NCBI GenBank assembly: GCA_937911325.1
Contig: CALDSD010000063.1
Span: 1-55,194, forward strand
Reading direction: 5' to 3'
DNA from: an uncultured Neomegalonema sp.
GTDB lineage: Bacteria > Pseudomonadota > Alphaproteobacteria > Rhodobacterales > Rhodobacteraceae
Length of the DNA: 55,194 nt
The notes under the pieces: model-generated
Database searches by the model: none
What the model was told of the DNA's origin: nothing
The model's input: the letters and a program-made list of their open reading frames with translations, nothing else
Part shown: positions 16,712 through 23,496 of the stretch, in pieces
Position numbering within the stretch: the stretch's first letter is position 1
Layout: each line of letters starts with the position of its first letter
Translations under genes and position numbers: made by a program

Positions 16712-17215
16712 TCAACTCGGCGAGGCCCGGGAAGAAATCAAGGAGCGCGCATCGTAAGCGTTCGCCTCGCCGCTCGGCTGCGGCGCCGCGTACATTTCGA
16801 TTTGAGCTTTGACGAAGGTTGGATCCTTGGCGATGGGCAAGCCGATTGACAGACCGCCGCCGACGCCGGAACTGGACCCGCCGACCACGCCGACGCCCAC
16901 GCCAAGCCCGCCGAGGTCGAGACCGGTCGCGCCGCCTTGACGCGCCTTTCGATTGACCACGCGGAACCAGTCAAACCCATTCGAGAGCGTCAATTCCGCA
17001 GCCCGATAGAGCATAAGCCTCTCAACAGCGGCCCGATCGCTTTCAGGCGCGTCGCGGAACTGAACCTCGAACGTGTTGGCGTCCAACCGCCGTTCAGAAA
17101 AGCCGTAGTCCCGGGGACCCGTGCTCTTCTTGTACACCGGTTCAGGGCTCGCACAGGCGGCGACAAAAACAGCCAGAACCAGACCACTGGCCCAATTGAA
17201 AAAGCTCTTCCGCAT
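16712..17215 (-). CDS. CC0125/CC1285-type lipoprotein
   Basis: A 167-residue lipoprotein. The signal sequence ends in a lipobox VAAC (Cys near residue 21). The following segment PVYKKSTGPRDYGFSERRLDANTFEVQFRD and the LMLYRAAELTLSNGFDWFRVVNRKA helix are typical of an alphaproteobacterial lipoprotein family named after Caulobacter CC0125/CC1285. A glycine-rich stretch (GLGVGVGVVGGSSSGVGGG) precedes a C-terminal segment with AQIEMYAAPQP. The residue after Cys is Ala, consistent with outer-membrane sorting. Function is unknown. It follows the FKBP gene on the same strand after a 68-base gap. Confidence 0.82.
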   Translation of the reverse strand: MRKSFFNWASGLVLAVFVAACASPEPVYKKSTGPRDYGFSERRLDANTFEVQFRDAPESDRAAVERLMLYRAAELTLSNGFDWFRVVNRKARQGGATGLDLGGLGVGVGVVGGSSSGVGGGLSIGLPIAKDPTFVKAQIEMYAAPQPSGEANAYDARSLISSRASPS

Positions 17216-17283
17216 CAGCGTCTCTCGCTCCGTTCAAGACATGCTGACAGGAGCAGGAGACTGCGGCGGCAATTGGATGGAGA

Positions 17284-17760
17284 TCACTCCACTTCCAGCA
17301 ATTCGATCTCGAAGATCAAAGTGGCCCCGCCAGGGATCGCGCCCGGGAACCCTCGTTCGCCGTATCCCAGATCGGAAGGAATGGTTAGCTCGTATTGCGC
17401 GCCTTCCCGCATCAACTGCAGTCCTTCGGTCCAGCCCGAGATCACTCGATTGAGGGGAAAGCGCGCCGGCTCGCCACGCTCATAGGAGCTGTCAAAGCGG
17501 GTCCCGTCGGTCAGCATGCCCTTGTAATGCACCACAACAGTATCCGTCGCGCTGGGTTGCTTTCCGGTCCCTTCTCGCAAGACGCGATACTGCAGGCCGC
17601 TTTGCGTCGTCGTCACGTCTGGTTTCTGGGCGTTTTCCACAAGGTACTCCTTTTCCGGGTCCGCCTGAGCGAAAGCACCCATCGGCATCGACATCAACAG
17701 CAAAGCTGCGCAACAGATCCGAATGATGAGAGAGGGCATTGGAACACAGCGGCTCGCCAT
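17284..17760 (-). CDS. Periplasmic FKBP-type peptidyl-prolyl isomerase
   Basis: A 158-residue protein with a signal peptide (hydrophobic IRICCAALLLMSMPMGAFA) and one FKBP domain. Domain landmarks are GLQYRVLREGTG, VVVHYKGMLTDGTRFDSS, FPLNRVISGWTEGLQLM, and the closing IPSDLGYGERGFPGAIPGGATLIFEIELL. The residues lining the FK506 pocket (Y, F, D, W, Y) are in place, so it should be an active prolyl isomerase acting on periplasmic or outer-membrane proteins. ATG 17760 is chosen because GGAGG lies 5 bases upstream; the alternative is ATG 17775. It may be co-transcribed with the downstream lipoprotein gene. Confidence 0.93.
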   Translation of the reverse strand: MASRCVPMPSLIIRICCAALLLMSMPMGAFAQADPEKEYLVENAQKPDVTTTQSGLQYRVLREGTGKQPSATDTVVVHYKGMLTDGTRFDSSYERGEPARFPLNRVISGWTEGLQLMREGAQYELTIPSDLGYGERGFPGAIPGGATLIFEIELLEVE

Positions 17761-17923
17761 ACACTCCTCCGACATGATTTCAAACTCTGCGAGATTGCAG
17801 GTTTAACGAAGGTTTGAAAGCCTCAATCTGTCACCAAAGCGCCATCCTCGCTCCGACTGCGTCGACGTTTGATGCGATGTTTGTTTCCAAAATAGAGCCT
17901 TATCCGCGGAAAATGGTTTGAAT

Positions 17924-17939
17924 ATCTTCCGTAGAAGAT
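17924..17939. promoter_or_regulatory. Inverted repeat upstream of the VOC gene
   Basis: ATCTTC (17924-17929) - CGTA - GAAGAT (17934-17939) is a perfect 6-4-6 inverted repeat. It lies 25 bases before the VOC gene start, in AT-richer DNA than its surroundings. Its size and place suit a dimeric repressor. No regulator gene is next to it. Confidence 0.5.
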
Positions 17940-17963
17940 CAATCGATCCAACAGGAGTGCCTC

Positions 17964-18476
17964 ATGCTGCCCGTTTCCTCCGCGCCAAAGCCGACCAGCC
18001 CGGGACTGCGTATCGGACATGTGCACCTGCGCGTCAGCGATCTCGACCGATCGATCGCCCGCTCCAGCGGCGTCCCCGGCCTCGTCGTCCTGCAGCGAAT
18101 GCCGTCCGGCGCCGCGTTCTTGCGCGCCGGCGGTTATCATCATCACCTCGGCCTGAACACGTGGGACTCGCTCGGCGCCGCCCCCCCGCCCGCGGGCCAT
18201 ACGGGCCTCTACCACTCGGCGTTCCTTTATCCCACGCGGGCGGACCTGGCCGACGCGTACCGGCGGGTTTTAGAGGCGGGGTTGAAACTGGACGGTCATG
18301 CCGATCATGGAGTTTCCGAAGCTCTGTACCTGCGCGACCCCGATCAAAACGGCGTTGAGCTTTACTGGGACAAGCCGAAGGACGCGTGGCCTGTCGATGA
18401 CAATGGGACGCTCGCGATGTTCAACCGGCCCATTGATTTGCAAGCCCTGTTGGCGGAGGCCCCCGCCGCAGCTTAG
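17964..18476 (+). CDS. VOC-family (glyoxalase/extradiol dioxygenase-like) protein
   Basis: A 170-residue vicinal-oxygen-chelate protein. A metal-binding His sits in GHVHLRVSDLDRS (H19 or H21), a GGYHHHLGLNTW motif follows, then GLYHSAFLYPTRADL begins the second beta-alpha repeat, and the final acid is in DPDQNGVELYWDKP. The pattern resembles CatE-type or ring-cleavage dioxygenase-like proteins, but substrate specificity is not readable. The GGAG in CAGGAGTGCCTC supports the ATG. It starts a run of three same-strand genes (VOC, GNAT, methyltransferase) with gaps of 27 and 45 bases. An inverted repeat upstream may regulate it. Confidence 0.85.
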   Translation: MLPVSSAPKPTSPGLRIGHVHLRVSDLDRSIARSSGVPGLVVLQRMPSGAAFLRAGGYHHHLGLNTWDSLGAAPPPAGHTGLYHSAFLYPTRADLADAYRRVLEAGLKLDGHADHGVSEALYLRDPDQNGVELYWDKPKDAWPVDDNGTLAMFNRPIDLQALLAEAPAAA

Positions 18477-18503
18477 TCTCGATCCGAATGGCGAGGGGGG
18501 CTC

Positions 18504-19031
18504 ATGGACGACACGGTGATACGGGACATCGACGGCGAGGAACTCGACGCCCGCTTGGACGCTTTCGGACAACTGCTGTTCGACGCGGTGCATGCCGGCG
18601 CGAGCATCAACTTCGTCGCGCCGTTCACTCTGGAAGAAGCCTCGGATTTCTGGCGAGAGAAGACCCTTCCGGGCTTGCTCGCCGGCAAGCGCGTCATGTT
18701 GATCGCCGAGACGGAGGGCCGGCTTGCGGGCACCGTTCAGATCGACATAGACACGCCGCCCAACCAGCCTCATCGGGCGGAAGTGACAAAGCTGATGGTG
18801 CATCCAGACATGCGCCGCCGCGGGATCGCCCGCGCGTTGATGGTTGCGCTCGAAGACTGCGCGCTCAAACACCAGCGGAGCCTGTTGACGCTGGACACCC
18901 GAACAGGCGACGCGGCAGAGCCGCTCTACAACTCGCTTGGCTACGTCACCGTGGGGATGATCCCGGGCTATTGCATCGATCCCTTAGTCGATCGCCTGGA
19001 TCCGACGACGATCATGTACAAAACGCTTTAG
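18504..19031 (+). CDS. GNAT-family N-acetyltransferase
   Basis: A 175-residue GNAT acetyltransferase. The acetyl-CoA binding region is KLMVHPDMRRRGIARALMVALED, with the R-R-x-G-I-A motif A. The preceding strand (AETEGRLAGTVQID) and the later LTLDTRTGDAAEPLYNSLGYVTVGMIPGYCID segment (motif B, with the usual Y..LGY) complete the fold. The substrate is unknown. It lies 27 bases after the VOC gene. Because acetyltransferases of this size often act on antibiotics or amino acids, no specific role should be assumed. Confidence 0.88.
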   Translation: MDDTVIRDIDGEELDARLDAFGQLLFDAVHAGASINFVAPFTLEEASDFWREKTLPGLLAGKRVMLIAETEGRLAGTVQIDIDTPPNQPHRAEVTKLMVHPDMRRRGIARALMVALEDCALKHQRSLLTLDTRTGDAAEPLYNSLGYVTVGMIPGYCIDPLVDRLDPTTIMYKTL

Positions 19032-19076
19032 GAGATTTCATCCCGCCGCCGTCGCCGGTGGCGCAAGGAGGTCAAC

Positions 19077-19730
19077 ATGAGCGAACCAGACGAAACAGGA
19101 TCCAACCGTCCGAGCCTCGACGGCGCATACAACCTGCAGACGCCCGAAGACAATCTGCGGCTCTATAGCGACTGGGCGGACACCTACGATCAGGGCTTCG
19201 CTCACAGGACCGGCTACCGATCACCCAAGGTGATCGCAGACGCCTATCTTGCCGCGGGGGGCGGCTGGCCTCTTCTCGATGCCGGCTGCGGCACCGGCCT
19301 CGTCGCCGAACACCTGCCCGCGCATGCGACGATCGACGGCTTGGATCTTTCACCCGAAATGCTCGAGACCGCTCGCGCCAAGGGCCGTTACCGCAATCTC
19401 ATCGAGGCGGACCTGACGGGCGAGCTCCCGCTGCAGGACGCTCAGTACTTCGGCCTTGTCAGCGCTGGCACTTTCACCCACGGCCATGTCGGACCCGAAG
19501 CCTTGCACGAGTTGATGCGCGTGCTGAAACCCGGCGCTGCTTGCGCGCTCAGCGGCAATGCCGCGTTTTTCGCGAAGGCGAACTTCAAGGCGACATTTGA
19601 CGCGCTCGCCGCCGCGGGAGTGATATCAACGCCGGACTTCACCAAGGAGAGGATTTACGACGCCAGCGGAGAGCCTCCTCCCGGTCATGCCGACGACATT
19701 GGGTTGGTCGTCGTCTTCACGCGTCTCTAA
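19077..19730 (+). CDS. Class I SAM-dependent methyltransferase
   Basis: A 217-residue methyltransferase. Motif I is LLDAGCGTGLVAEHL, followed by the acid of motif II in IDGLDLSPEMLETARAKG, then FGLVSAGTFTHGHVG as motif IV and VLKPGAACALSGN as post-motif. The N-terminal segment YSDWADTYDQGF is typical of small-molecule methyltransferases. The substrate is not inferable. AAGGAGG about 6 bases upstream is a strong ribosome binding site. The gene at 43958-44770 encodes a second protein of the same general type with a different N-terminus. Confidence 0.87.
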   Translation: MSEPDETGSNRPSLDGAYNLQTPEDNLRLYSDWADTYDQGFAHRTGYRSPKVIADAYLAAGGGWPLLDAGCGTGLVAEHLPAHATIDGLDLSPEMLETARAKGRYRNLIEADLTGELPLQDAQYFGLVSAGTFTHGHVGPEALHELMRVLKPGAACALSGNAAFFAKANFKATFDALAAAGVISTPDFTKERIYDASGEPPPGHADDIGLVVVFTRL

Positions 19731-19740
19731 GGCGCGCAGC

Positions 19741-20094
19741 CTATTTCGACGCGCGGACGATGATATTGACGAGCTGCGTCTTGTTCTTTTTCGACAGAGG
19801 GCCTGAGGCCAGACCGCGCTCCTTCACGAAAGCGCGCAGCACAGCGTTGGAGTGCGTCGAGAACCGCTCTCCCAACTCGATATGTCCGATCTCGGCGCGC
19901 ATCTCCTTGAGGTCCACATCCGCCAGTTCCGGCGGCACGGAGGCGGGGCCCTTCTTCGCCGGCTTGTAGATGAGCTCGACACGATCACCGAGACGACTGG
20001 AGAGCCGCGCCGCAAACTCCGGATTGCGGTCGATCTCCTCCAGGACCGTCTCGAAGACGGCCGCGAAATATTCACGCGGCGTTGGCGAGCCCAT
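19741..20094 (-). CDS. Small partner protein encoded with ParA, unknown function
   Basis: A 117-residue acidic-then-basic protein. The first part is helical (REYFAAVFETVLEEIDRNPEFAARLSSRLGDR). A middle segment, VDLKEMRAEIGHIELGERFSTHSNAVLRAFVKERGL, leads to a Lys-rich end, SKKNKTQLVNIIVRAS. The end resembles short helix-extended-helix (SAP-like) DNA-binding motifs in spacing, but this is a weak impression. Its start overlaps the end of parA by 23 bases in another frame, so translation is probably coupled. In small Par systems the second gene is the DNA-binding or loading partner, which is the best guess here. It is not a recognisable ParB. Confidence 0.65.
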   Translation of the reverse strand: MGSPTPREYFAAVFETVLEEIDRNPEFAARLSSRLGDRVELIYKPAKKGPASVPPELADVDLKEMRAEIGHIELGERFSTHSNAVLRAFVKERGLASGPLSKKNKTQLVNIIVRASK

Positions 20095-20992
20095 CCTCTA
20101 ACAATCCCCTGATTTCCGATGCGAATTCAATTAGGTCCTCTCGGACATTTCCGTACTTGTCCTTGAAGCTTTCGCCAAGATGTTCGTCGTCGAGCGCGCG
20201 CGCAATATCAGCGCTCTGGGCGATCATGCTGTCGAGAAACGCCGCCTCGATCTCGCCCGTGCGCACCATGGCGTCGAGTTTCTTGAGATACGCGGTATGC
20301 GTCGCGTCGCCTCTTCGCACCTTGGTGGGCAGGATCGCCGTGCGGCCGCTCAGGTTGCCGTCCCGGCGCAACTGGCGAAGGAACTTCCGGTTCAGCTCTT
20401 TCAGACCGAGGGTCGACAGATAATCGGGGATCGTCGGCAAGACGATCAAGTCGGAGCACGCGACGCCCGCTTCAGCGAACAGCGAGATCCCCGGCGGGCA
20501 GTCGATCACGATCAGGTCATAGATCTCCCGCAGGCCGCCAAGCCCCTCGCGCATGATGCGGCGCGTCTGGCCCTCCGGCGCTGACGCCGTCACCACCCGC
20601 TTCATCCGCAAACGGTAATAGCGCTCGATCAAAGCGCGTTCGGTGTAGCGCAAGCCCGGCTCCGCGCAGATGACGTCAATGGGCGCGCCGGCGCCGCCGT
20701 CATAGTCGACATGGGCGACATAGCCGGCCAGCGGGCGCTGCGGTTGACCAGTCTCAGCGACCGCATCGAAGAAATGCGCAAGGGTCCTCTCGGCCGCGAC
20801 TTCTTCTTCATAACGCTCGGGTCCAAGGACGGCGTACGACGCACTCGCTTGCGCATCCAGATCAACAACAAGGACCTTCCAGCCGTATTCGGACGCGGAG
20901 GTCTCCGCCAGGGTGATCGAGGACGTCGTTTTCCCCACCCCGCCCTTCATATTGATAAATGAAACGATGCGGCCTTCGGTCATACCGGCCAT
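20072..20992 (-). CDS. ParA/Soj-family ATPase (orphan)
   Basis: A 306-residue ParA-type ATPase. The deviant Walker A is K16-G-G-V-G-K-T-T, with the signature lysine of the MinD/ParA group. Walker B is in LIVIDCPPGISL, and the switch region has DLDAQASASYAVLG. The C-terminal part contains LRRDGNLSGRTAILPTKVRRGDATH and a helical end. Such ATPases position DNA, chemoreceptor arrays or other cargo by dimerising on the nucleoid. No ParB or parS is adjacent, and the chromosomal parAB locus normally lies near oriC with rnmG/rsmG, so this is an orphan. ATG 20992 has GGGAGG 9 bases upstream. Confidence 0.9.
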   Translation of the reverse strand: MAGMTEGRIVSFINMKGGVGKTTSSITLAETSASEYGWKVLVVDLDAQASASYAVLGPERYEEEVAAERTLAHFFDAVAETGQPQRPLAGYVAHVDYDGGAGAPIDVICAEPGLRYTERALIERYYRLRMKRVVTASAPEGQTRRIMREGLGGLREIYDLIVIDCPPGISLFAEAGVACSDLIVLPTIPDYLSTLGLKELNRKFLRQLRRDGNLSGRTAILPTKVRRGDATHTAYLKKLDAMVRTGEIEAAFLDSMIAQSADIARALDDEHLGESFKDKYGNVREDLIEFASEIRGLLEDGLANAA

Positions 20993-21128
20993 TTGTCCAA
21001 CCCTCCCGTGCCTGATCTTCGAGACAATCCCGCGTCTCGAGCAGGCCTCCTATGGAAAGGAGAGATGGTTAACCGACCGTTGACTCCCAGCGCAACGATT
21101 TTGTCGCGAACCAAGCGCGCCAAAGGCG

Positions 21129-21728
21129 TTATCCCAATGATTGCAATGACCTACGGGTCCGAACGCCTTCAAACCAGCCAACCAGTTTCGGCCGATTTTC
21201 ACGCCAGTTCCTCAGTGGGAAGCGCATGTCTAGATACATGAGAGCCGACGCCCAGGCGCAGTCGCCGAGATCAAATCGCCAGCTCGGCGGCGTCGCGGCC
21301 TCCATCGCATCGAGCGAGGCCGTGATCTTGCGCCATTGCCCCTCGACCCAATCCTGCCACTGCTTGTCCTCCGGCCGCAGACGGGTCTCGTAGACGGCGA
21401 GAACCGCAGCGTCGCAGATGCCGTCCGCCAGCGCTTCGCGGGTCAAGGCGTCGATCCGGCCCCATCCGGAAAGCGGCAGCAGAGACTGGCCCGGCGCGCT
21501 CATCGCCAGGTATTGGCAGATGACGGAGCTGTCGTAGACGAGCTTTCCGTCCACCGTCTCGAGGAACGGGATCTTGCGAAGCGGCGCCTTTCCCCGAACG
21601 CCAGGGTCAACATCGGTCGCCGCGCCAGACGTCATCACGATCTCGACCTGATCAACGACCCCCAGCTCAGCGATGACGATCCGCACTTTGCGCGCGAAAG
21701 GCGAAGTCTCGGATCCGTATACTCTCAT
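21129..21728 (-). CDS. Glutathione S-transferase family protein
   Basis: A 199-residue GST. The thioredoxin-like N-terminal domain starts MRVYGSETSPFARKVRIVIAELG, with the catalytic-type Ser in S-P-F, then KIPFLETVDGKLVYDSSVICQYL, where the cis-Pro and the D-S glutathione contact are visible. The C-terminal domain is helical (ALADGICDAAVLAVYETR, with FDLGDCAWASALMYLDMRF matching the N-capping box). The substrate is unknown. ATG 21728 is preferred to 21758 because AGGAGAG precedes it. It is separated from parA by about 136 bases and not obviously linked. Confidence 0.9.
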   Translation of the reverse strand: MRVYGSETSPFARKVRIVIAELGVVDQVEIVMTSGAATDVDPGVRGKAPLRKIPFLETVDGKLVYDSSVICQYLAMSAPGQSLLPLSGWGRIDALTREALADGICDAAVLAVYETRLRPEDKQWQDWVEGQWRKITASLDAMEAATPPSWRFDLGDCAWASALMYLDMRFPLRNWRENRPKLVGWFEGVRTRRSLQSLG

Positions 21729-21837
21729 CGCGCCGCTCTCCTGAGGCGGCGATCGCACGACGCCGCTGTCGGACGATACGCCGCCAAAACAACTTCGTCA
21801 TCCGAAACTCAAGACGCGCGGTCGATGATCTCGAAGC

Positions 21838-22266
21838 CTAGTCGTCTCGACGCACTTTGCCGCGCATGTTCTTCACAGCGCCGCGCTGTTTTTTCGCGTC
21901 GACGCGCCGGCGTTGGGCGGCGCGGCTGGGTTTGGTCGCGATCCGTTTCGGCGGCGGCGGCGCCGCGGCTTCTCGCAGCAGGTCGACGAGACGGTCGCGG
22001 GCTTCGTCTCTGTTTCGAGATTGCAGACGATGCCGCTCAGCCTGGATCACCAGGACGCCGTCCTGGGTCAACTTGCGGCCAGCGATGCGGCGAAGTCGCG
22101 CCTTCACCCGGTCGGGAAGGTTCGGCGAGCCAATCGCGTCAAAACGCAACTCGACAGCGGTGGAGACCTTGTTGACGTTCTGGCCGCCAGGCCCCGACGC
22201 GCGCACGAACCGTTCGACCAGTTCGTCGTCCTCGATGGAGATCTGTGGCGTGATGCGAATACTCAT
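21838..22266 (-). CDS. arfB: Peptidyl-tRNA hydrolase ArfB (ribosome rescue)
   Basis: A 142-residue protein of the ArfB/YaeJ type, which frees ribosomes stalled on mRNAs without a stop codon. The catalytic G27-G28-Q29 motif sits in RASGPGGQNVNK, followed by the STAVELRFD strand. The C-terminal tail is very basic (KRIATKPSRAAQRRRVDAKKQRGA), as needed to enter the empty mRNA channel. It lacks the stop-codon-recognition domain of release factors. Length and tail match functional ArfB proteins. The start may be ATG 22266 or 22275. A strong hairpin lies just upstream, between it and the OmpA-like gene. Confidence 0.94.
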   Translation of the reverse strand: MSIRITPQISIEDDELVERFVRASGPGGQNVNKVSTAVELRFDAIGSPNLPDRVKARLRRIAGRKLTQDGVLVIQAERHRLQSRNRDEARDRLVDLLREAAAPPPPKRIATKPSRAAQRRRVDAKKQRGAVKNMRGKVRRDD

Positions 22267-22295
22267 GCGCCGCAAAATAGCCTCTGTGGCGCTGG

Positions 22296-22326
22296 GTCTC
22301 CAGCCCGCGAGGCGCGGCCTGGAGAC
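22296..22326. terminator. Strong hairpin between the OmpA-like gene and arfB
   Basis: GTCTCCAG (22296-22303) and CTGGAGAC (22319-22326) form a perfect 8-bp stem. Inside it CCGCG pairs with CGCGG around AGG, giving a stem of about 13 bp. It follows the OmpA-like stop by about 20 bases on the minus strand and has no T-run. It is probably a terminator-like or RNA-stabilising structure. Confidence 0.6.
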
Positions 22327-22345
22327 AGTTGCGGCTCAGGTGTGC

Positions 22346-23248
22346 TTACTCGAGCGAGATCGCCGTCCGGCGGTTGCGATATTCCTCGACGCCGTCGTCG
22401 GTCTGAACCTCAAGCGCGGTCTCGCCCAGCGCCTCGGCCGTGATCAGGTTCTCGGGAACGCCTTTCGACGCCATCAGACCCTTGATCCAGTCGGCGCGAC
22501 ACTGCGAGAGCTTGGCGTTGCGGCCCTCCGACCCCGTGGTCGAGGTGTGGCCCGCGACGCGGATCTGCGCCGCGATCGCCGAGAGCAGACCGCTTTTCCC
22601 AGCCGCGCCGAGCTCGGTCGCAATCCGGATCGCCTCAGAGCGCTCTTTGCGGCCTTTGGTCGGCTCGTCCGGAATGCGCGCGTCGCGATCCGTCGGCTGA
22701 CAAGCGGTCACCGCATAACCGTAAATCGCACGGACGCCGATGCAGTCCGCGTAGGCGCCTTTCCATCCGGCCACCATCACACTGGGTTCGGTGATCGAAT
22801 GGCGTTCCTCGCGCACCTCTTCAATGAAGTGATCGTAGAAGGCGACCATCTGGGCGCAGCCGCGCGGGTTCACGTACTTGTACTTCTCCGCCATCGCCAC
22901 GGTCGTCTGACGCGCCAGAAGCAGCTCGCGCGCGCCAAGGTCGAGCTCCACCGGCTCCCAAGGCTGAACTTCTTCGCCATTGGCCGCCGCCCGACCCTTT
23001 GCGGCGAACGCGGTCGCATCATACCAGTTGTTGTCGCCATCGACGCCGTAAGACGCCTCATAGGCCGCGCGTTCTTGGTAAGCGCGCGCCAGCTCCTCGG
23101 TGTAGGACCCCCCGCCGAAGTCGGCGTCCAGGAATTCCTGGATCGTAAACGTGTCGTTGTAGTTTGCGCCCGGCAACCCTCCGGCCACGGCGGGACCAGC
23201 GATCGCGGCGGCGACGACCGCAGCCGACGCGCAGAACAGATTTCTCAT
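22346..23248 (-). CDS. Exported protein with OmpA-like C-terminal domain
   Basis: A 300-residue protein with a signal peptide (MRNLFCASAAVVAAAIAGPAVA). The C-terminal 100 residues resemble the OmpA peptidoglycan-binding domain: IRVAGHTSTTGSEGRNAKLSQCRADWIKGLMASKGVPENLIT, then ALGETALEV and a final EYRNRRTAISLE with the NRR end. The central part (TIQEFLDADFGGGSYTEELARAYQERAAYEAS) is unfamiliar and contains Cys residues in NPRGCAQM and YADCIG. It probably tethers or senses the cell wall from the periplasm. ATG 23248 is preferred to 23290, since the signal peptide begins there and GGGGTGAG precedes it. Confidence 0.82.
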   Translation of the reverse strand: MRNLFCASAAVVAAAIAGPAVAGGLPGANYNDTFTIQEFLDADFGGGSYTEELARAYQERAAYEASYGVDGDNNWYDATAFAAKGRAAANGEEVQPWEPVELDLGARELLLARQTTVAMAEKYKYVNPRGCAQMVAFYDHFIEEVREERHSITEPSVMVAGWKGAYADCIGVRAIYGYAVTACQPTDRDARIPDEPTKGRKERSEAIRIATELGAAGKSGLLSAIAAQIRVAGHTSTTGSEGRNAKLSQCRADWIKGLMASKGVPENLITAEALGETALEVQTDDGVEEYRNRRTAISLE

Positions 23249-23496
23249 GAATCTCACCCCTTCTTCGATTAGCGGCTCTCTCCTGAACACGAACCTTTGC
23301 CAGCTTGAACCAATTTGGAGCCAATCAGCAGATTTCTACAATTCTGAGGCGCGAAATGAAACAACAAGAACATGATGTTGCGAGAACGCACACATTGAGA
23401 CTCCGTATCGACCACCGAGCCGGATAGAGAAACATACTTGGAACATCTGCCGTTAACGGTCTGGCGAATCCCCGCCGCCAGCGCTAGGTTTCGGGC

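Noticed and set aside
23249-23496. LexA-type box (GAAC-N7-GAAC / GTTC-N7-GTTC) upstream of uvrD
   Set aside because: GAAC occurs several times (for example 23367 and 23442 areas) but never with a 7-base spacing. A short palindrome CCGTTAACGG near 23453 does not fit either.
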